Made by a program: the position numbers and the translations under genes
Notes under the pieces: generated by a model
Seen by the model: only the letters and a program-made list of their open reading frames with translations
What the model was told of the DNA's origin: nothing
Database searches by the model: none
In this document: positions 39,595-51,759 of the stretch, piece by piece
Layout: each line of letters opens with the position of its first letter
Numbering within the stretch: the stretch's first letter is position 1
Source: Brienomyrus brachyistius
Lineage: Eukaryota > Chordata > Actinopteri > Osteoglossiformes > Mormyridae
Assembly: GCF_023856365.1 (NCBI RefSeq)
Contig: NC_064541.1
Span: 25,088,214-25,152,213, forward strand
Direction: 5' to 3'
Length of the DNA stretch: 64,000 nt

Positions 39595-42500
39595 GGGGCT
39601 GTATATTTATTTTAAACATGAAACCCTGACAGGACCATGGTGGGCAGGGTTTTGGTATAGGGTGTCACATTTATGAGCCTGTGTGGGTATTTGATATGAG
39701 AACCCTTTATTGCTGTTGCAATACACCATGTCACTAGTCACAAGTACCAGCGAAAAAACTGGCCATCAACCCGACCATACATATACACAAACACCACAGT
39801 AGGGGGTAGACAGGTCGAGAGGCAGGGGCAAACAGAGAGAAGAAAAGAAACAGAATAACATGAGGAGAGAGGAGGATAATAAAAAAAACAGCCCCCAGTA
39901 GGAACTGAAAAAAACACCTCAGCAACATAAGCACATGGTCACTACACCTTACAACATAAAATGACACGACTTGCAACAGGTGAGGGAAATGGGGAGGTGG
40001 AGGTAGTCCAGCACAGACAAACAGCCATCCGGTCCTGCAGCCATGGAGGCGCTGGTCACAGACCCACCTGTTCACGCTGGGGGAATGAAGCGGCGAAGGC
40101 GTGGGATGGGGGGAGGGTGCGGTGAGTCCTTGGGATTGGGGAAGAGGAATGCAAGAGAGTCTCACTGCCTTGTTCTTCTGGGAGAGTTGTTATTTCATGG
40201 CAATATCCCTGTAACACCCTCAATGGCATTTATGAAGTACAATCTTTGTCTGCCATTATAATGGTGCCATCATTTCCCTGTGAGATGGACGAATATGTAA
40301 ACACCAAACCCATACCCCCCCCCACCCCCGGCCCAATATCAGAGGGAGGTAATCTGATAAAGACAGAAAATGTCACCTCGGATTATCTGGGTGGAGAGAC
40401 TGCATTGGTGTTTAGTTAAAATCCCTCATGCCAGATAGGGTGGGGAGTGTGAGACAGACAAACCTGGGTACTGTGTGTGCCTGTGGGTCGCATGGACACA
40501 CAAATGTACAAAATGTACATGTTAGTATACGACAGACAGATGAGTGTGGAAATTGTGTATCTATGACATCAACTGTGCAGAGAGTATGTGTCTGAGGCTA
40601 GCTCTGGTCAAGGTTTAGTACAGACTTGATGTAGCTATGTGTATATGAATTCATTTGCACTTCTGGAATACATACATTTGTCAAAATTATTTAGGCAGTC
40701 TATATATGTAAGATTAGAAATGGTAAAGAGCTTGAACAGACAATCGCTTGCGAGTTTCTCCTGGAGCCCATCATCCCTGAGCCCTGGTGGCAGGGATACA
40801 GGCAAGTCACATGACTACCCCACGCCTAGAGCAGAGAGGGTTAGGGTTGTCAAGCCTTATTCTGTGGATATGCTACACATGCTAACTACATACTTCAAAA
40901 GTCAGCTTAACTGGCATTATGTTTAATTTGTTATGTTTATACTTTTTCTTCATGCTCTAAAAATATTTGTACCCAAGGAAGAAATTTGGTTTAATATTTA
41001 GATTTTTGCATCATCTTTTGTAATTCTTCACTTTCCAGTTGCTTGATTATTATATTCACAAAATATGTATCTGAATTTATGTTTTCTATAACGTCTTGTT
41101 GAATTCACTGGCCAATAGAGTTCTAAATGGCGGTCAAAATGGAGCAAGCGTTAAGTACAAGTACTGATTGGCAGTAGATTTTCTTTGACTTTGTCATTTA
41201 TGTTTCTTGTCTGGTCAATACGATGACTTACTATGCCCCCAACTAATAGATTTTTATGCAAGTAATTTGCTAGTTGCATTATCACAACATGAAAACAACA
41301 TGAAGTCTTGTTCGTTAACCTAAAACAATTGTGAACCACAAATGACAGGTGAGTGCTATCAAAATGTACGAAGAATGTACGAAATTATTGTGGAAACCAG
41401 TGTGCTACGGTATTAGCTAAACTCGCTATATACAATTGCAAACAGTACTGAAACATAATGCAAACTTAAAATGAATATTATGAACATGACAATTATTAAT
41501 TACAAAATATAAGACAAATAAGTATAAAATAAAATATACAGCCATTGCTTTCTGAAGGCCACACAAAAGGATTATTATTCCTCTGTTTACTGCAATGTTT
41601 TTACCATGAGAGGAAGCCAACCAATAGAAAACTACTTCTAATTTGTTATATCTGCTGTAGTATTATAATAAGAGTTCATAGTTAAGAATGTGCAAATAAT
41701 GTATCTTATACCTTAAGTTCTTCACTTATTTCCACTTTTATTTTGTCTATAGCAGTGTGGCAAAGGAAACACGATAGATTTCCTTGATGGAGATCAATTT
41801 ATGTTTTATCTTTTAATTTTAATCTGTGGTATATAGAGAAAGAATCTGTAAGTGACCGAAAACGCTATATTATGAGCTGAAGCCAGGGCTTCCAGCACTG
41901 TGCTGTAACACTATGGCATGATTTTAAAATAGCCCCTCATTGAAGTGACAGCACTCTGAGGCCTCATTTGACCTACTTTCATATGACAGCTACACTGATA
42001 GCTGCTCTTGTATTAGCAGAGAGCTGGCAGTCCAGCCAAAATTCAAACAGGATCTGAAGCTCAGATCCATCAAAACAAAAAGGACTCTTAAAACCTCTTT
42101 CCCTTAGTTTTATGCTAAAACCAGCTTCTTGCTGGTCCAGGAAAGTGCACTTCAATCAGGAAGGGAAGGCAGACTGAGGGGAGGAAGAAATGGTTCACTA
42201 CTCCTAGATCACAGCCTACACAGAGCACAATGCAGGCAAACACTATTCAATATGCCAGTCCATCACAATGCAGACACGCAGTGCAGACAATTCAGAGACC
42301 ACAATCTTAACCGCATGCCCTTTGACAGCAGGACGGAGTCAGAGTAAGCAGAGGAGACGCAAACAGCAAGCAGTTTAAGTAGAAGTCTTACCTTCAGGAC
42401 CATCAGGACACCCTAAAATAAACCTGTATCCTACATGTATCCTATGTAGCCTTATGAGCTGCTTGTTAATCTTGCATGAGAAATTGTAAAAGATCAACTG

Positions 42501-43390
42501 GATGACGCAAAGACACAGAAATATAAGAATCAATGAATATCGGATTAAGTGTTTTTCTTCAAGATACTGATTGTTGAATAATGTGAACCCTAGGTCAGTG
42601 TTTGTGATTGTGACCGTGTATGTGCAGGAGTAAACCGACTCCCGATCACATTATCTGGGTGTCTTAGTGTGACTTCGAGAAAATAGATTTAATGTGATTT
42701 CAGTCGGACTAACATGTTTACATGTACTTTAGGAGTCCGCTTTTAGTCAGATTATAACACAATAATTTGATCTTCTTAGTGTGCATGTAAATGTACTGAA
42801 TTTCTTAATGGAGTACCTGCGATGAACTCTGTGGTCCCATCTCCCCTGAATGACTCTACAGCTTACCTGTGAATACCTCTATGGGCCTTATCTCGGTGAA
42901 TGGCCCCATGTCGTCCCTCATCACTGGCTCCTTCACTGGCTCCATCCCCCTCACCCTTTAAGGGGTTTCAGTTCACAACTAGCAGATAACAGCCCAGTTT
43001 ATAGCTCTGATCTGAAATGTAGGTCCAGTCTTCTAGCTTTGTGATAAATCCCGATAAACTCATTATAAATATTTATAAACATTACACAGAAGTTAAACCC
43101 ACAGCTAAAGTCCAGTTAATCTGATGAGTAAAGCCAATTTAATTTTCAGGATTCTAATACAATACCCACATTGGACATAATCTATTTATTCAGTATGTCA
43201 CTCCACAGAAAATCCTCCAGAGTACAAACTCACCAGGCTGTGATTCTGTACACAGTAGCCAAAACTCTAGCTACAGAGAAGTTTAATATCTGATTTTAAA
43301 TGACTGATATAAACTATTAGAAATCTACAAATTTTCTTATAAGTAAAACACGGTATTAATATCTTTTCAGAGAAAATGAATGTAAAGGAG
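39595..43390. other. intergenic, no gene seen
   Basis: AT-rich except about 39780-40150, which is purine-rich with some CpG. A C-run lies near 40314-40327. Near 42610-42790 an ATGTGATTTCAGTCGGACTA...TACATGTACTTTAGGAGTCC stretch looks like an old MITE. Short ORFs show no domain. Confidence 0.55.
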
Positions 43391-43396
43391 TTTGGT

Positions 43397-43600
43397 CTAA
43401 CTGAACTACTGAGGTGCTTTGGCCCCAGGAATGACCTGGCTGACGCGCTATAGTCTTAGATGTTATTAGTCTCACTGACGTTACAAGCTATAGACATACC
43501 ACTGTTTTAGAAACGAACCCATACACATGCCTTCGGATGCAAACAAGTGATCCATTTATTTTACCAAGTGAAGTTCATCCATAGGAACCATGGCGTGGCA
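43397..43600 (-). repeat. 3' LTR of the BEL/Pao element (approximate ends)
   Basis: Matches the right-hand LTR but carries about 21 extra bases (containing CATGCCTTCGGATGCAAAC) between AACCCATA and GTGATCC. The exact TG/CA ends could not be fixed. Confidence 0.7.
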
Positions 43601-43794
43601 TCACAATATTGTCGTCGCCGCCTCAAACACTACAGGTGGCAATGCTGGTTTTCCTTTGAGTAGAAGTAGGTGGTTAGGAGTGAGTGGTTCCAAATCATTT
43701 GGATCGTCCGAGAGCTTTGTAAGTGGTCGATCATTCAGGATAGATTCCACTTCGCAGACCATCATCACCCAGTGCCTGCTGCCGCAGCACAGAA

Positions 43795-44220
43795 CTAGAA
43801 ACTCTTTTTACCGAGCGGAATCATCCTCTCCTGCACACCACCATGGTATGAACCTACTGATGGGTTAAAAATTCCAGCTTGTGACAGGACTCCTTCAGTT
43901 CTGTGATGGTTAAGTGCAGCTAGGGCCTCCTTCAGATCCCTGTTTGTCACAATGAAGTTGATGCTATTGTGGGATATCAGGGGTGCTATTTGCCCTCTCC
44001 TGCTTATAAAGCGCCACAAAGCATTGAGGCAGGCATCTGTTTCCAAGGAAGCTGCTACCTCAAGATGAACGGCTCTGCCTGCAATGCAAGTAAATATGGC
44101 TCCATACCGCTTGCAGGTTCCTCTTCCTTTCCTCACTTCCACAGGTCCAAAGTAATCTACTCTTGTGTTGGTGAAAGGGGGTAGATTAGGCAGAATTCTC
44201 ACTTTTGGAAGATCGGCCAT
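43795..44220 (-). pseudogene. BEL/Pao integrase core fragment
   Basis: The reading has MADLPKVRI..., PPFTNTRVDYFGPVEVRKGR, KRYGAIFTCIAGRAVHLEVA, LNALWRFISRRGQ and GSYHGGVQERMI, which are hallmark blocks of BEL integrases. The expected second catalytic Asp region (usually SDNGTNF) reads SHNSINF, so this Asp is lost. The C-terminal part is absent. Confidence 0.8.
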
Positions 44221-44250
44221 CTTTTGTACCAGCAGTCGTCCATTGTAGCA

Positions 44251-44550
44251 TCAACAAAAGATACATTCAGTTATTTTCCTGACAGCTGCATTCGCCTTGG
44301 TGATCCAAAACCTTTTACTTACAGCTGAGAATGTGGGAGCGCACCCTGCATGGCCCAGACTCTGAAGAACATGCTTGAAAATGAGTATTGAGATATACTG
44401 CTCCTTGGAGAGGATAGCTGGATGTTTAGCCTCCTCATGCATTGCTCCTCTGCTCAGCCTTCCATCAACTCTCAATAGTCCATCATCCAAGACTGGGTCC
44501 AGCCTGTATATGGAACTATGGTGACTCACTGTTGCCTTCTTAGAGGACAA
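44251..44550 (-). pseudogene. BEL/Pao integrase zinc-binding region fragment
   Basis: LDPVLDDGLLRVDGRLSRGA, KHPAILSK, LGHAGCAPT, RFWITKANAAVRKI and a terminal CIFC match the H2C2-type region before BEL integrase cores. The usual second His-containing motif is altered. A stop separates it from the core fragment. Confidence 0.75.
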
Positions 44551-44559
44551 TGCAGCAAT

Positions 44560-45085
44560 TTACCACTGCTGCTGGCTATAGCTGATTACTGCAGCTTCTG
44601 CTTTCAACAGATCACCCAGTGTCAAGATATTACTCCCAGGCGTCATGGTGACCCTTCGTTCATCCACCTGCCTTGATCCGTTCTTACTGGTTGCTTCTGA
44701 ATGATTTATCGCAGGTGCCCCCCGTTGCTTTCTCTAGCAAACCTGTTAAAAGCTATTCTGTTGGAACATGAGAAACCAAACAACTGCCCCTTTGAGCTTG
44801 CTGTAGTCAGAAAAGTAACTGAGTTGGTCAGTGGGCTTAGATGAGTCACACACATTAACTCATGGAACCAAGCTTTCTCTGCTCAAGAATCTTCTTTTCA
44901 AGCCCTGCATTTATTGCCTTACTACAGCTGAATTGTTGAGAAGAGAGACATCTTTGTTCTTAAAGTGCGGCTTTAAGTAGTACCTCCCATCTTGCAGCAC
45001 GGCTGAATGGTCCATGATTTCCAAAAACCCGAGGTCGTCTTTGGACATTTCCTTCTCCTCTGTAATCCTCTCACTGAAGTCATGG
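44560..45085 (-). pseudogene. BEL/Pao pol junction: start of reverse transcriptase, rest deleted
   Basis: The minus-strand reading near 44900-45040 gives LGFLEIMDHSAVLQDGRYYL, KPHFKNKDVSLL and MQGLKRRF, which match the segment just before the BEL reverse-transcriptase palm. Stops interrupt it. Only about 0.5 kb lies between the protease and integrase parts, so the palm and RNase H are deleted. Confidence 0.6.
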
Positions 45086-45090
45086 TTGTA

Positions 45091-45510
45091 CTAACTAACC
45101 AGCATCTCTTCAGTCCTTTCCATGGAGATATGGTTCACTGTGGTGGAGGGTAACGGTGCATTCCTGTTTCCGTTCAGTGGGCCATTGACAACCCATCCCA
45201 GCACTGTCCTGATAGCATACAGGCCATTCCCACAGGTATTGATAACCTCCCAGGGTTCTAATGCCTTGGGCGCATTGGTTCCAATTAACAGGGTGTCAAC
45301 ATTTGCCTTCACGCTAGAGATGTGCACTTTTGCCTGATAAGGCCACTTCACCAGATCTTCAACTGTTACCATATTATCCACAGTGACTGGCATCTCTTCT
45401 CGTGTGAATACTTCAGGGAGGGCATAAAACTTATTACTGGCCAGATAAGAAACCTCCAGACCAGTCAAAGAGTAGGCTGAGACAAACCTTTCTGGCCCCA
45501 TCATTTGCAA
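45091..45510 (-). pseudogene. BEL/Pao protease-side fragment
   Basis: LPEVFTREEMPVTVDNMVTV, KWPYQAKVHI, DTLLIGTNAPKALEPWEVI and YAIRTVLGWVVNGPL are typical blocks of the BEL peptidase region. The frame is open for 139 residues. Confidence 0.82.
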
Positions 45511-45818
45511 TAGGAAACTTGTTCTTCAACCTGTATTAGGTGTTCAGAGCAGAATATAGCAGAACCTCCAGGATCGCTAAAGGCATAAGCTGTTATAGTA
45601 CAGCTTCCCTTTGAGGACTTCACCCTGACTGGAAGAATGGACAGCACACATTGGTTTCTTCCGGCCCCTGTATGTCCACATGTCTGGAGCAAAAACTGCT
45701 GTCTACTAGAGGATTCCTTTTCTTGTTCCTTAGCTGGTTGTCTTTTAACGTGTAGCACAATGGGGTGAGTTTCACCACAGACTTTACACGTTAAACGCTT
45801 CTCGCAGTCCCGGCTCAT
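45501..45818 (-). pseudogene. BEL/Pao zinc-knuckle and aspartic protease start
   Basis: The N-terminal CEKRLTCKVCGETHPIVLH is the end of a knuckle array. CVLSILPVRVKSSKGSCTIT then AYAFSDPGGSAIFC holds the protease active-site region (DPGGSA, usually DxGS). The upstream gag portion is missing or unrecognisable. Confidence 0.75.
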
Positions 45819-45837
45819 GCGACCAACACGTTAACGT

Positions 45838-45945
45838 GCAAAGCAAGCTGCCCCCTGCTATGTCACATCGTCACATGTGGGCTAAATGCACATTTCGTTG
45901 TATGCTGTAGTGCGTCAACAACGACCACTGATCACCTAATTCTAA
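45838..45945 (+). mobile_element. SINE tail inserted in the BEL/Pao element
   Basis: CTGCCCCCTGCTATGTCACA, GGGCTAAATGCACATTTCGT and GTAGTGCGTCAACAACGACC match the 3' half of the SINE at 37625-37862. Its orientation is opposite to the host element. The SINE is the younger insertion. Confidence 0.65.
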
Positions 45946-46418
45946 TTATGAGTTTGTATTTCAACACCGCTAGACATACTACTGGCCATAGAAGCGGTTT
46001 GCACTTCACTCCCTGTAGCCAAGTCCGTGCCGCTCAACTCCATGACAAATCAGTCAATTAAACATTGTTACAAACAATGAAGGCAAACTTCGCAAAGTTT
46101 CCCAAACACAGAATTAGTTGTCTGTCGGTTTCTAATACATGCATTTAGTTCTATACCCGGGTATGTGTGCACACAGTTTAAATCCTCATTAAGAAGTTTG
46201 GCGATACAAATACCTCTTTCGTTGGGCGCCGTGCCGTCATCAGATGGTCGCGATGCTCCGAACGAAAACTTCGTTGTCACAGGAGATCTTCACAATATAT
46301 CCATCCAATAATCCAAAAGGAAGCCCACCGGCTCTCGGCAACTCTTAACTCCAAACCTGCCAAAGATTTCGACGTTGCAAATAAAAGTTCCAACTGGTGG
46401 CAGAGTTTTTGAGTCGGA

Positions 46419-46605
46419 CTAACTGAACTACTGAGGTGCTTTGGGCCCCAGGAATGACCTGGCTGACGCGCTATAGACTTAGATATTATTAGTGTCACTG
46501 ACGTTACAAGCTATAAACGTGCCACTGTTTTAGAAACGAACCCATAGAGTGATCCATTTATTTTACCAAGTGAAGTTCATCCATAGGAAGCATGGTGTGG
46601 CGGCA
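46419..46605 (-). repeat. 5' LTR of the BEL/Pao element (approximate ends)
   Basis: Direct repeat of 43397-43600. The divergence (several substitutions and the indel) shows an older insertion than the LTR element at 12.4 kb. Confidence 0.7.
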
Positions 46606-46676
46606 ATAATAGCGTAGCGGTCAAAAACCCTTTGCCCTTCCGGGGTCAAACACCTAACCCTAACATTTCCATTAAC

Positions 46677-46678
<2 letters not shown>

Positions 46679-46739
<61 letters not shown>

Positions 46740-46756
46740 TTTTTTTTTTTTTTTTA
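46679..46756. repeat. (TA)n microsatellite followed by poly(T)
   Basis: About 30 TA units, then TTCT and a run of T. It is joined to an AT-rich stretch with AATA repeats (about 46875-46900). Confidence 0.95.
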
Positions 46757-47369
46757 ATTATTATTTATTTTTATTTTCAATAGTTACGAATTACAATACA
46801 AACAAGAGTAAACTCTACCAATCAAGAAGACAAACTGAAGGTAGAAAAAGAACAAACACAAAGCAAAAAGAATAAATGAATGAATAAATAAATAAATAAA
46901 ATGAAACATAAAAAGTTGTCAGGAGTACATATTACAATACATTAGCAGAAGGGTACATAAACTGCCTATATATCTGTATGACCCAATTAATGACATGTGC
47001 CACCTAGTGTGCACAAACAGAATTACAAACCTCCTAGCTGTTAGGCTGGAGCAGGAGCAGGAGCCAAGCAGGAGCAGGCAGATGGAATATCAAAAAACGA
47101 GGTTTACTGTGGGGAACCAAGAATACAGAAAACAAGGAGCAGACTAACATTAATGACATTAATGAGGATCGTACGCGCAGCTCATGACACCAGCAACATT
47201 TGGCTTCAACATTGAATGTTCTCTCTTGAGTGTCCATCTGTAAAGCTTAAAAGAGACCCAAGGTGTCCAACAATTCCGATTTCCACACCTGACTGGATTC
47301 CATCCCTCATCATTGTCAATGAGCATCTGCATTGTGTGCTGACTCTTGAGTTGCATTATGGATTAGAAT
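46757..47369. other. intergenic, no gene seen
   Basis: 47040-47240 contains GGAGCAGGAGCAGGAGCC and ACGAGGTTTACTGTGGGGAA with CTCATGACACCAGC. This could be a scrap of another LTR, but no partner copy is present. Confidence 0.35.
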
Positions 47370-47575
47370 TTTGAGATTAATTGTCATTGTTGACACACCC
47401 CAGCACAATAACAAAATGTGTTCTCTGCATTTAACCCATATGTGAAATAGCAGCACCCAGGGAGCAGTACCTTGCTCAGAGTACGTCAGTGGTGCCTTGC
47501 TGATTAGGGATTTGAACCTGCAACCTTTCAATTACAAGTGCACTTCCCTAACCATTAAGTCACCACTGTTCCCAT
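47370..47575 (-). mobile_element. tRNA-derived SINE, reverse orientation
   Basis: In reverse sense it matches the SINE at 37625-37862: AGTGGTGACTTAATGGTTAG, then GGTTGCAGGTTCAAATCC (box B), then CTGCTCCCTGGGTGCTGCTA, GGGTTAAATGCAGAGAACAC and GTGTCAACAATGAC. Confidence 0.82.
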
Positions 47576-47579
47576 ATTA

Positions 47580-49885
47580 GATGACTCTGGAATTCATTAC
47601 TTTTTTAATTAATTATTCAGCCATGCTGTCATCCGGACCTACAACTTTCACAGCCAACTGAGATTTACGTTACCATTTTTTGTGTCAAATGTTTGCGGTC
47701 AAATGAACAAATGAAGGTTGTGAAATACGCAACTAAAATCCTGCGTAGGTTTTATATCTGTTAACTTTAAAAAGCTTAGTACTTTTACTCAGTTGTTTTA
47801 GGAAGTAAATCATATAAGATTTTTTATTTGTGCTATGGTTCTATCTGACCACTAGAGGGGAACCTATTCCACTTATGGGTGATGAAAGGAGAAGATCATG
47901 AGGAAGGTAAGTTTACAGTGCAAGTCAAAAGGGAGCGCGCCCAGTAATCAATGGGACAATGTTTACACATTTTAATGCTTAGTACTGATGCTCTTTTGAA
48001 GAATCCAAAGCATTATTGGTGCTATACTTTAGAAACTATTGCCCTCATCTGTTTTGTACCCGCTCTTCATCCAGCCTGCCTGTTACTGAGGATGTTCATG
48101 AGTTCAAGTTCAAATTAAAAGCAACCATCCAGCATTTCATCGACAGTTAGGGACCAATCAAAGATAGAATTGTAATTCTATCTAGATTTTATGCATTTTC
48201 TTAATATGGGAAAGAAATATTGCTGTTATATAATGGTAATCCGTTGATTATTACATTTCAGGCCCCTGTTCACAGATGATCATTGAAACCCTGTTTATAG
48301 ATGACCAGTAAATCCCTAGACACTATTGGTAGATCCAATCTCAGATCTGAATAAAAGAGAACTTTTCAAGACAGCAAGAAGGTCCCCAGGGTGCATTGGT
48401 GAATGTCTGCAGCCTGTTTATTCAGTCCAAAGGGTTGTACACCATACTTTAGATCAGCGCATTCAATTCAATTCATTTAATTCATTTTCCATAAGTAATT
48501 CATTCCAAATATTAGTAAACCTGAGTACAAAACTAGCTTCCTCTAATAATACAGACAATAATCTGTTTACAGGCATTGTTTAGGTAGTGAGTGTTAGATG
48601 TCAAAGTGGCATTCTTTTAGATTTGTTGGATGACCAAGAAACTTTTTCGTTGCTAGCTGGTTTTAGGGTTAGTGATACCTCCTCTTGCCAGATGAAGGAC
48701 AGAAATGATTACATCTTATTATTCAAAGCAACGTACAATTAAGAAAGGAGGGTCTGCTGGAGCCGCTGGGGATTAAGGGCCTTGCTCAAATTCTCTCTGC
48801 TGATCAGCTTGCTATGTATTCACGTCCTACTCACATGGGTAGTGTTTGATATTAGCTGTGGGTGTGTTTTAATTCCAGAAAAATGTATTATGTGGTTTTA
48901 TTAGACAGGGATGTGTCTATTAAAACATTTAAAACGTTGGAATTTGTGCCTAGCACAGTTTTAGGCCAGGCTGCCAAACACTGGGACTATGAGGAGGCAG
49001 AGGCAGAGGCGACGTAAGATGGCGTGCTTTACCCACTGAGGCACTATTTTACAGGCTGCATTTATCCATATGGACACTAGATGGCAGACAAGCTCTATTT
49101 TGCCATTTAAACTAATATCCTTCCGTCAGATTAGTCTAAGAGATTCATACTACGAACGTCTGTTTCCAGCTCAGTGTTTAGCGTGAAAAGGTGTGAAACT
49201 TTAGAGCCTGCTCCATATCAGCAATCAGCAGATCCAGAAATAGCCACCAGTTGGGTAATTTTGAGGGCATGAGTTATGCCGTCTTGCAACCAAGTGGATT
49301 CTCATGGAAGACGAGTGTTTTCCACAATTATATTTCATAAAATTTTCTCTTCAGATAATTGTAAAAACAAGACAGTAGCACTAAAGTCACAGGTCAGATT
49401 TTCTTTCAGTGGAGATTTCAAGCAAATAATATTCACAACACATGCTGAGTAATTTGCTAATTAAAATTCCGATACTTTTTGATTAAGGTAAACCTAGGAA
49501 AGGGGCTACTTAGGTTGCCTTTCATTTAGATAAAACTCCTAAACGTAGCTGGATTGTATGCTCTGAGACTGACCACCAGAGAGGTTCCTGATGGTTTGTT
49601 TTCATTTAGTTTGAACTGGGAAAACAAAATGAAGTACTGGCTTTAACTCCTGGATGATCCAGAGGCCTGCCCCACTGAGGCCTGCCCCATGAGGCCTGCC
49701 TCATATGGCAGCGGCACAAGTAACAATAATGACAAGAACAAGATGAAGAAGAAGAAGAATGGAAGGCAGGGTGACTCTGTGGATACCTTGGTTTCTTTTT
49801 GCAGTATCAGAAACATGCATTTATTTAAATATCTGTCTCTAAATGACATTTGCACCTATGAAGTTGGTTTGCATATATATGTAAC
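47580..49885. other. intergenic, no gene seen
   Basis: AT-rich. A SINE middle (GGATTAAGGGCCTTGCTCAA) is visible near 48765-48790. Short ORFs show no domain. Confidence 0.55.
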
Positions 49886-49889
49886 CCTG

Positions 49890-50896
49890 GGCCTTTCTGT
49901 AGATATGTAGTGTATAACCGTGACTCTAATTCAGCTTGTGACTGTTAGGGGCCTTTCTGTAGATGTGTAGCATATAACCGTGACTCTAATTCAGCTTGTG
50001 ACTGTGAAGGGCCTTTCTGTAGATGTGTAGTGTATAACCGTGACTCTAATTCAGCTTGTGACTGTTAGGGGCCTTTCTGTAGATGTGTAGCGTATAACCG
50101 TGACTCTAATTCAGCTTGTGACTGTTAGGGGCCTTTCTGTAGATGTGTAGCGTATAACCGTGACTCTAATTCAGCTTGTTTCTGTGAAGGGCCTTTCTGT
50201 AGATGTGTAGCATATAACCGTGACTCTAATTCAGCTTGTGACTGTTAGGGGCCTTTCTGTAGATGTGTAGCGTATAACCGTGACTCTAATTCAGCTTGTG
50301 ACTGTTAGGGGCCTTTCTGTAGATGTGTAGCGTATAACCGTGACTCTAATTCAGCTTGTGACTGTTAAGGGCCTTTCTGTAGATGTGTAGCGTATAACCG
50401 TGACTCTAATTCAGCTTGTGACTGTTAAGGGCCTTTCTGTAGATGTGTAGCGTATAACCGTGACTCTAATTCAGCTTGTGACTGTTAGGGGCCTTTCTGT
50501 AGATGTGTAGCGTATAACCGTGACTCTAATTCAGCTTGTGACTGTTAGGGGCCTTTCTGTAGATGTGTAGCGTATAACCGTGACTCTAATTCAGCTTGTG
50601 ACTGTTAGGGGCCTTTCTGTAGATGTGTAGTGTATAACCGTGACTCTAATTCAGCTTGTGACTGTTAAGGGCCTTTCTGTAGATGTGTAGCGTATAACCG
50701 TGACTCTAATTCAGCTTGTGACTGTTAAGGGCCTTTCTGTAGATGTGTAGTGTATAACCGTGACTCTAATTCAGCTTGTGACTGTTAGGGGCCTTTCTGT
50801 AGATGTGTAGCGTATAACCGTGACTCTAATTCAGCTTGTGACTGTTAGGGGCCTTTCTGTAGATATGTAGTGTATAACCGTGACTCTAATTCAGCT
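49890..50896. repeat. 60-bp satellite-like array, about 17 copies
   Basis: Unit GGCCTTTCTGTAGATGTGTA, then GCGTATAACCGTGACTCTAA, then TTCAGCTTGTGACTGTTAGG. Every copy is exactly 60 bp; variants are limited to a few positions (AGCG/AGTG/AGCA, TTAGG/TTAAG/GAAGG). The first and last copies both carry GATATGTAG. Confidence 0.97.
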
Positions 50897-51496
50897 CTTT
50901 ACATGTTGACAGCCTTTTTTTTTTTGGATGTGTATCTTTCTTTGAATCTTTCCTTTTGTGGCACTCAGGTTCAGTTCCATGTTTATCAGCAGCAGCTGTG
51001 TACTCCTGCTACCCGGGGGCCCCATCCACATTCAGCCTTTTGGAGATTTACAGCCAACCACCCTCCGCCCCTGGGAAGTGTAACTGGCAGCTCCTCAAGA
51101 ATTACGGCCCCAACAGGAAGCAGAACGGAGACAAAACCGTTAGTTTGTCCTCAGAGATGGCAGTCTCCAGGGGAGAGACACAGGCACACACATGCACACA
51201 CACACGCACACACACACACACATACACATGCACACACACATTGTATCCTATAAAACTGGCCACTGATGATGCAATTCATATTGGAAAGGTGCTCAAACAC
51301 CTGAGTTCAAATGGTTCATTTTCATTGGTGCAGATTAGCCATTGGTTATGTGGGATTCCGCTTCCAAAGTTAGGTTCTTTCTGATCATTTCTTAAGGTTT
51401 TGTCTCTGATTGTATGGGCTTGGCTTCGAAGGGTCCTTCCTGATGATGAGGCCCTAAGCTGTTTTCTCTCACCTGTTGTTCTGTTCATGGTGCAGA
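50897..51496. other. unique stretch between two arrays; CA/CG-rich microsatellite
   Basis: 50968-51180 is less AT-rich and follows a TTTTGTGGCACTCAG, which could serve as an acceptor, but no protein family is recognised in any frame. 51180-51240 is an irregular CA array. Confidence 0.4.
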
Positions 51497-51757
51497 TGAC
51501 GGAGACCTGCGCTGTGTTTGAATGTCTGCTTCATGACGGAGACCTGCGCTGTGTTTGAATGACTGTTTCATGACGGAGACCTTCGTTGTGTTTGAATGAC
51601 TGTTTCATGACGGAGACCTTCGCTGTGTTTGAATGTCTGCTTCATGAAGGAGACCTGCGATGTGTTTGAATGACTGTTTCATGACGGAGACCTGCGCTGT
51701 GTTTGAATGACTGTTTCATGACGGAGACCTTCGTTGTGTTTGAATGACTGCTTCATG
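51497..51757. repeat. 37-bp minisatellite, 7 copies
   Basis: Unit TGACGGAGACCTGCGCTGTG plus TTTGAATGACTGTTTCA. Variants CTTCG and TGAAGG occur in some copies. Confidence 0.93.
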
Positions 51758-51759
51758 CA

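Larger units (their letters stand above)
43397..46605 (-). mobile_element. BEL/Pao LTR retrotransposon, defective
   Basis: Two direct repeats at the edges (about 43397-43600 and 46419-46605) share GAACTACTGAGGTGCTTTGG, GGAATGACCTGGCTGACGCG and GTGATCCATTTATTTTACCA. Minus-strand fragments between them follow the BEL/Pao order: CCHC knuckle, aspartic protease, start of reverse transcriptase, integrase zinc domain, integrase core. Most of gag, the reverse-transcriptase core and RNase H are missing. Several frames are broken, and a SINE sits in the gag side. It is an inactive copy. Confidence 0.85.

Noticed and set aside
49890..50896. Possible CRISPR-like array
   Set aside because: Units are contiguous with no unique spacers, in a vertebrate genome. 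It is a tandem satellite. The same applies to the 41-, 37- and 31-bp arrays.
50956..51384. 142-codon ORF after a possible acceptor
   Set aside because: No recognised family, and its C-terminal part is a CA microsatellite. Kept only as a low-interest finding.
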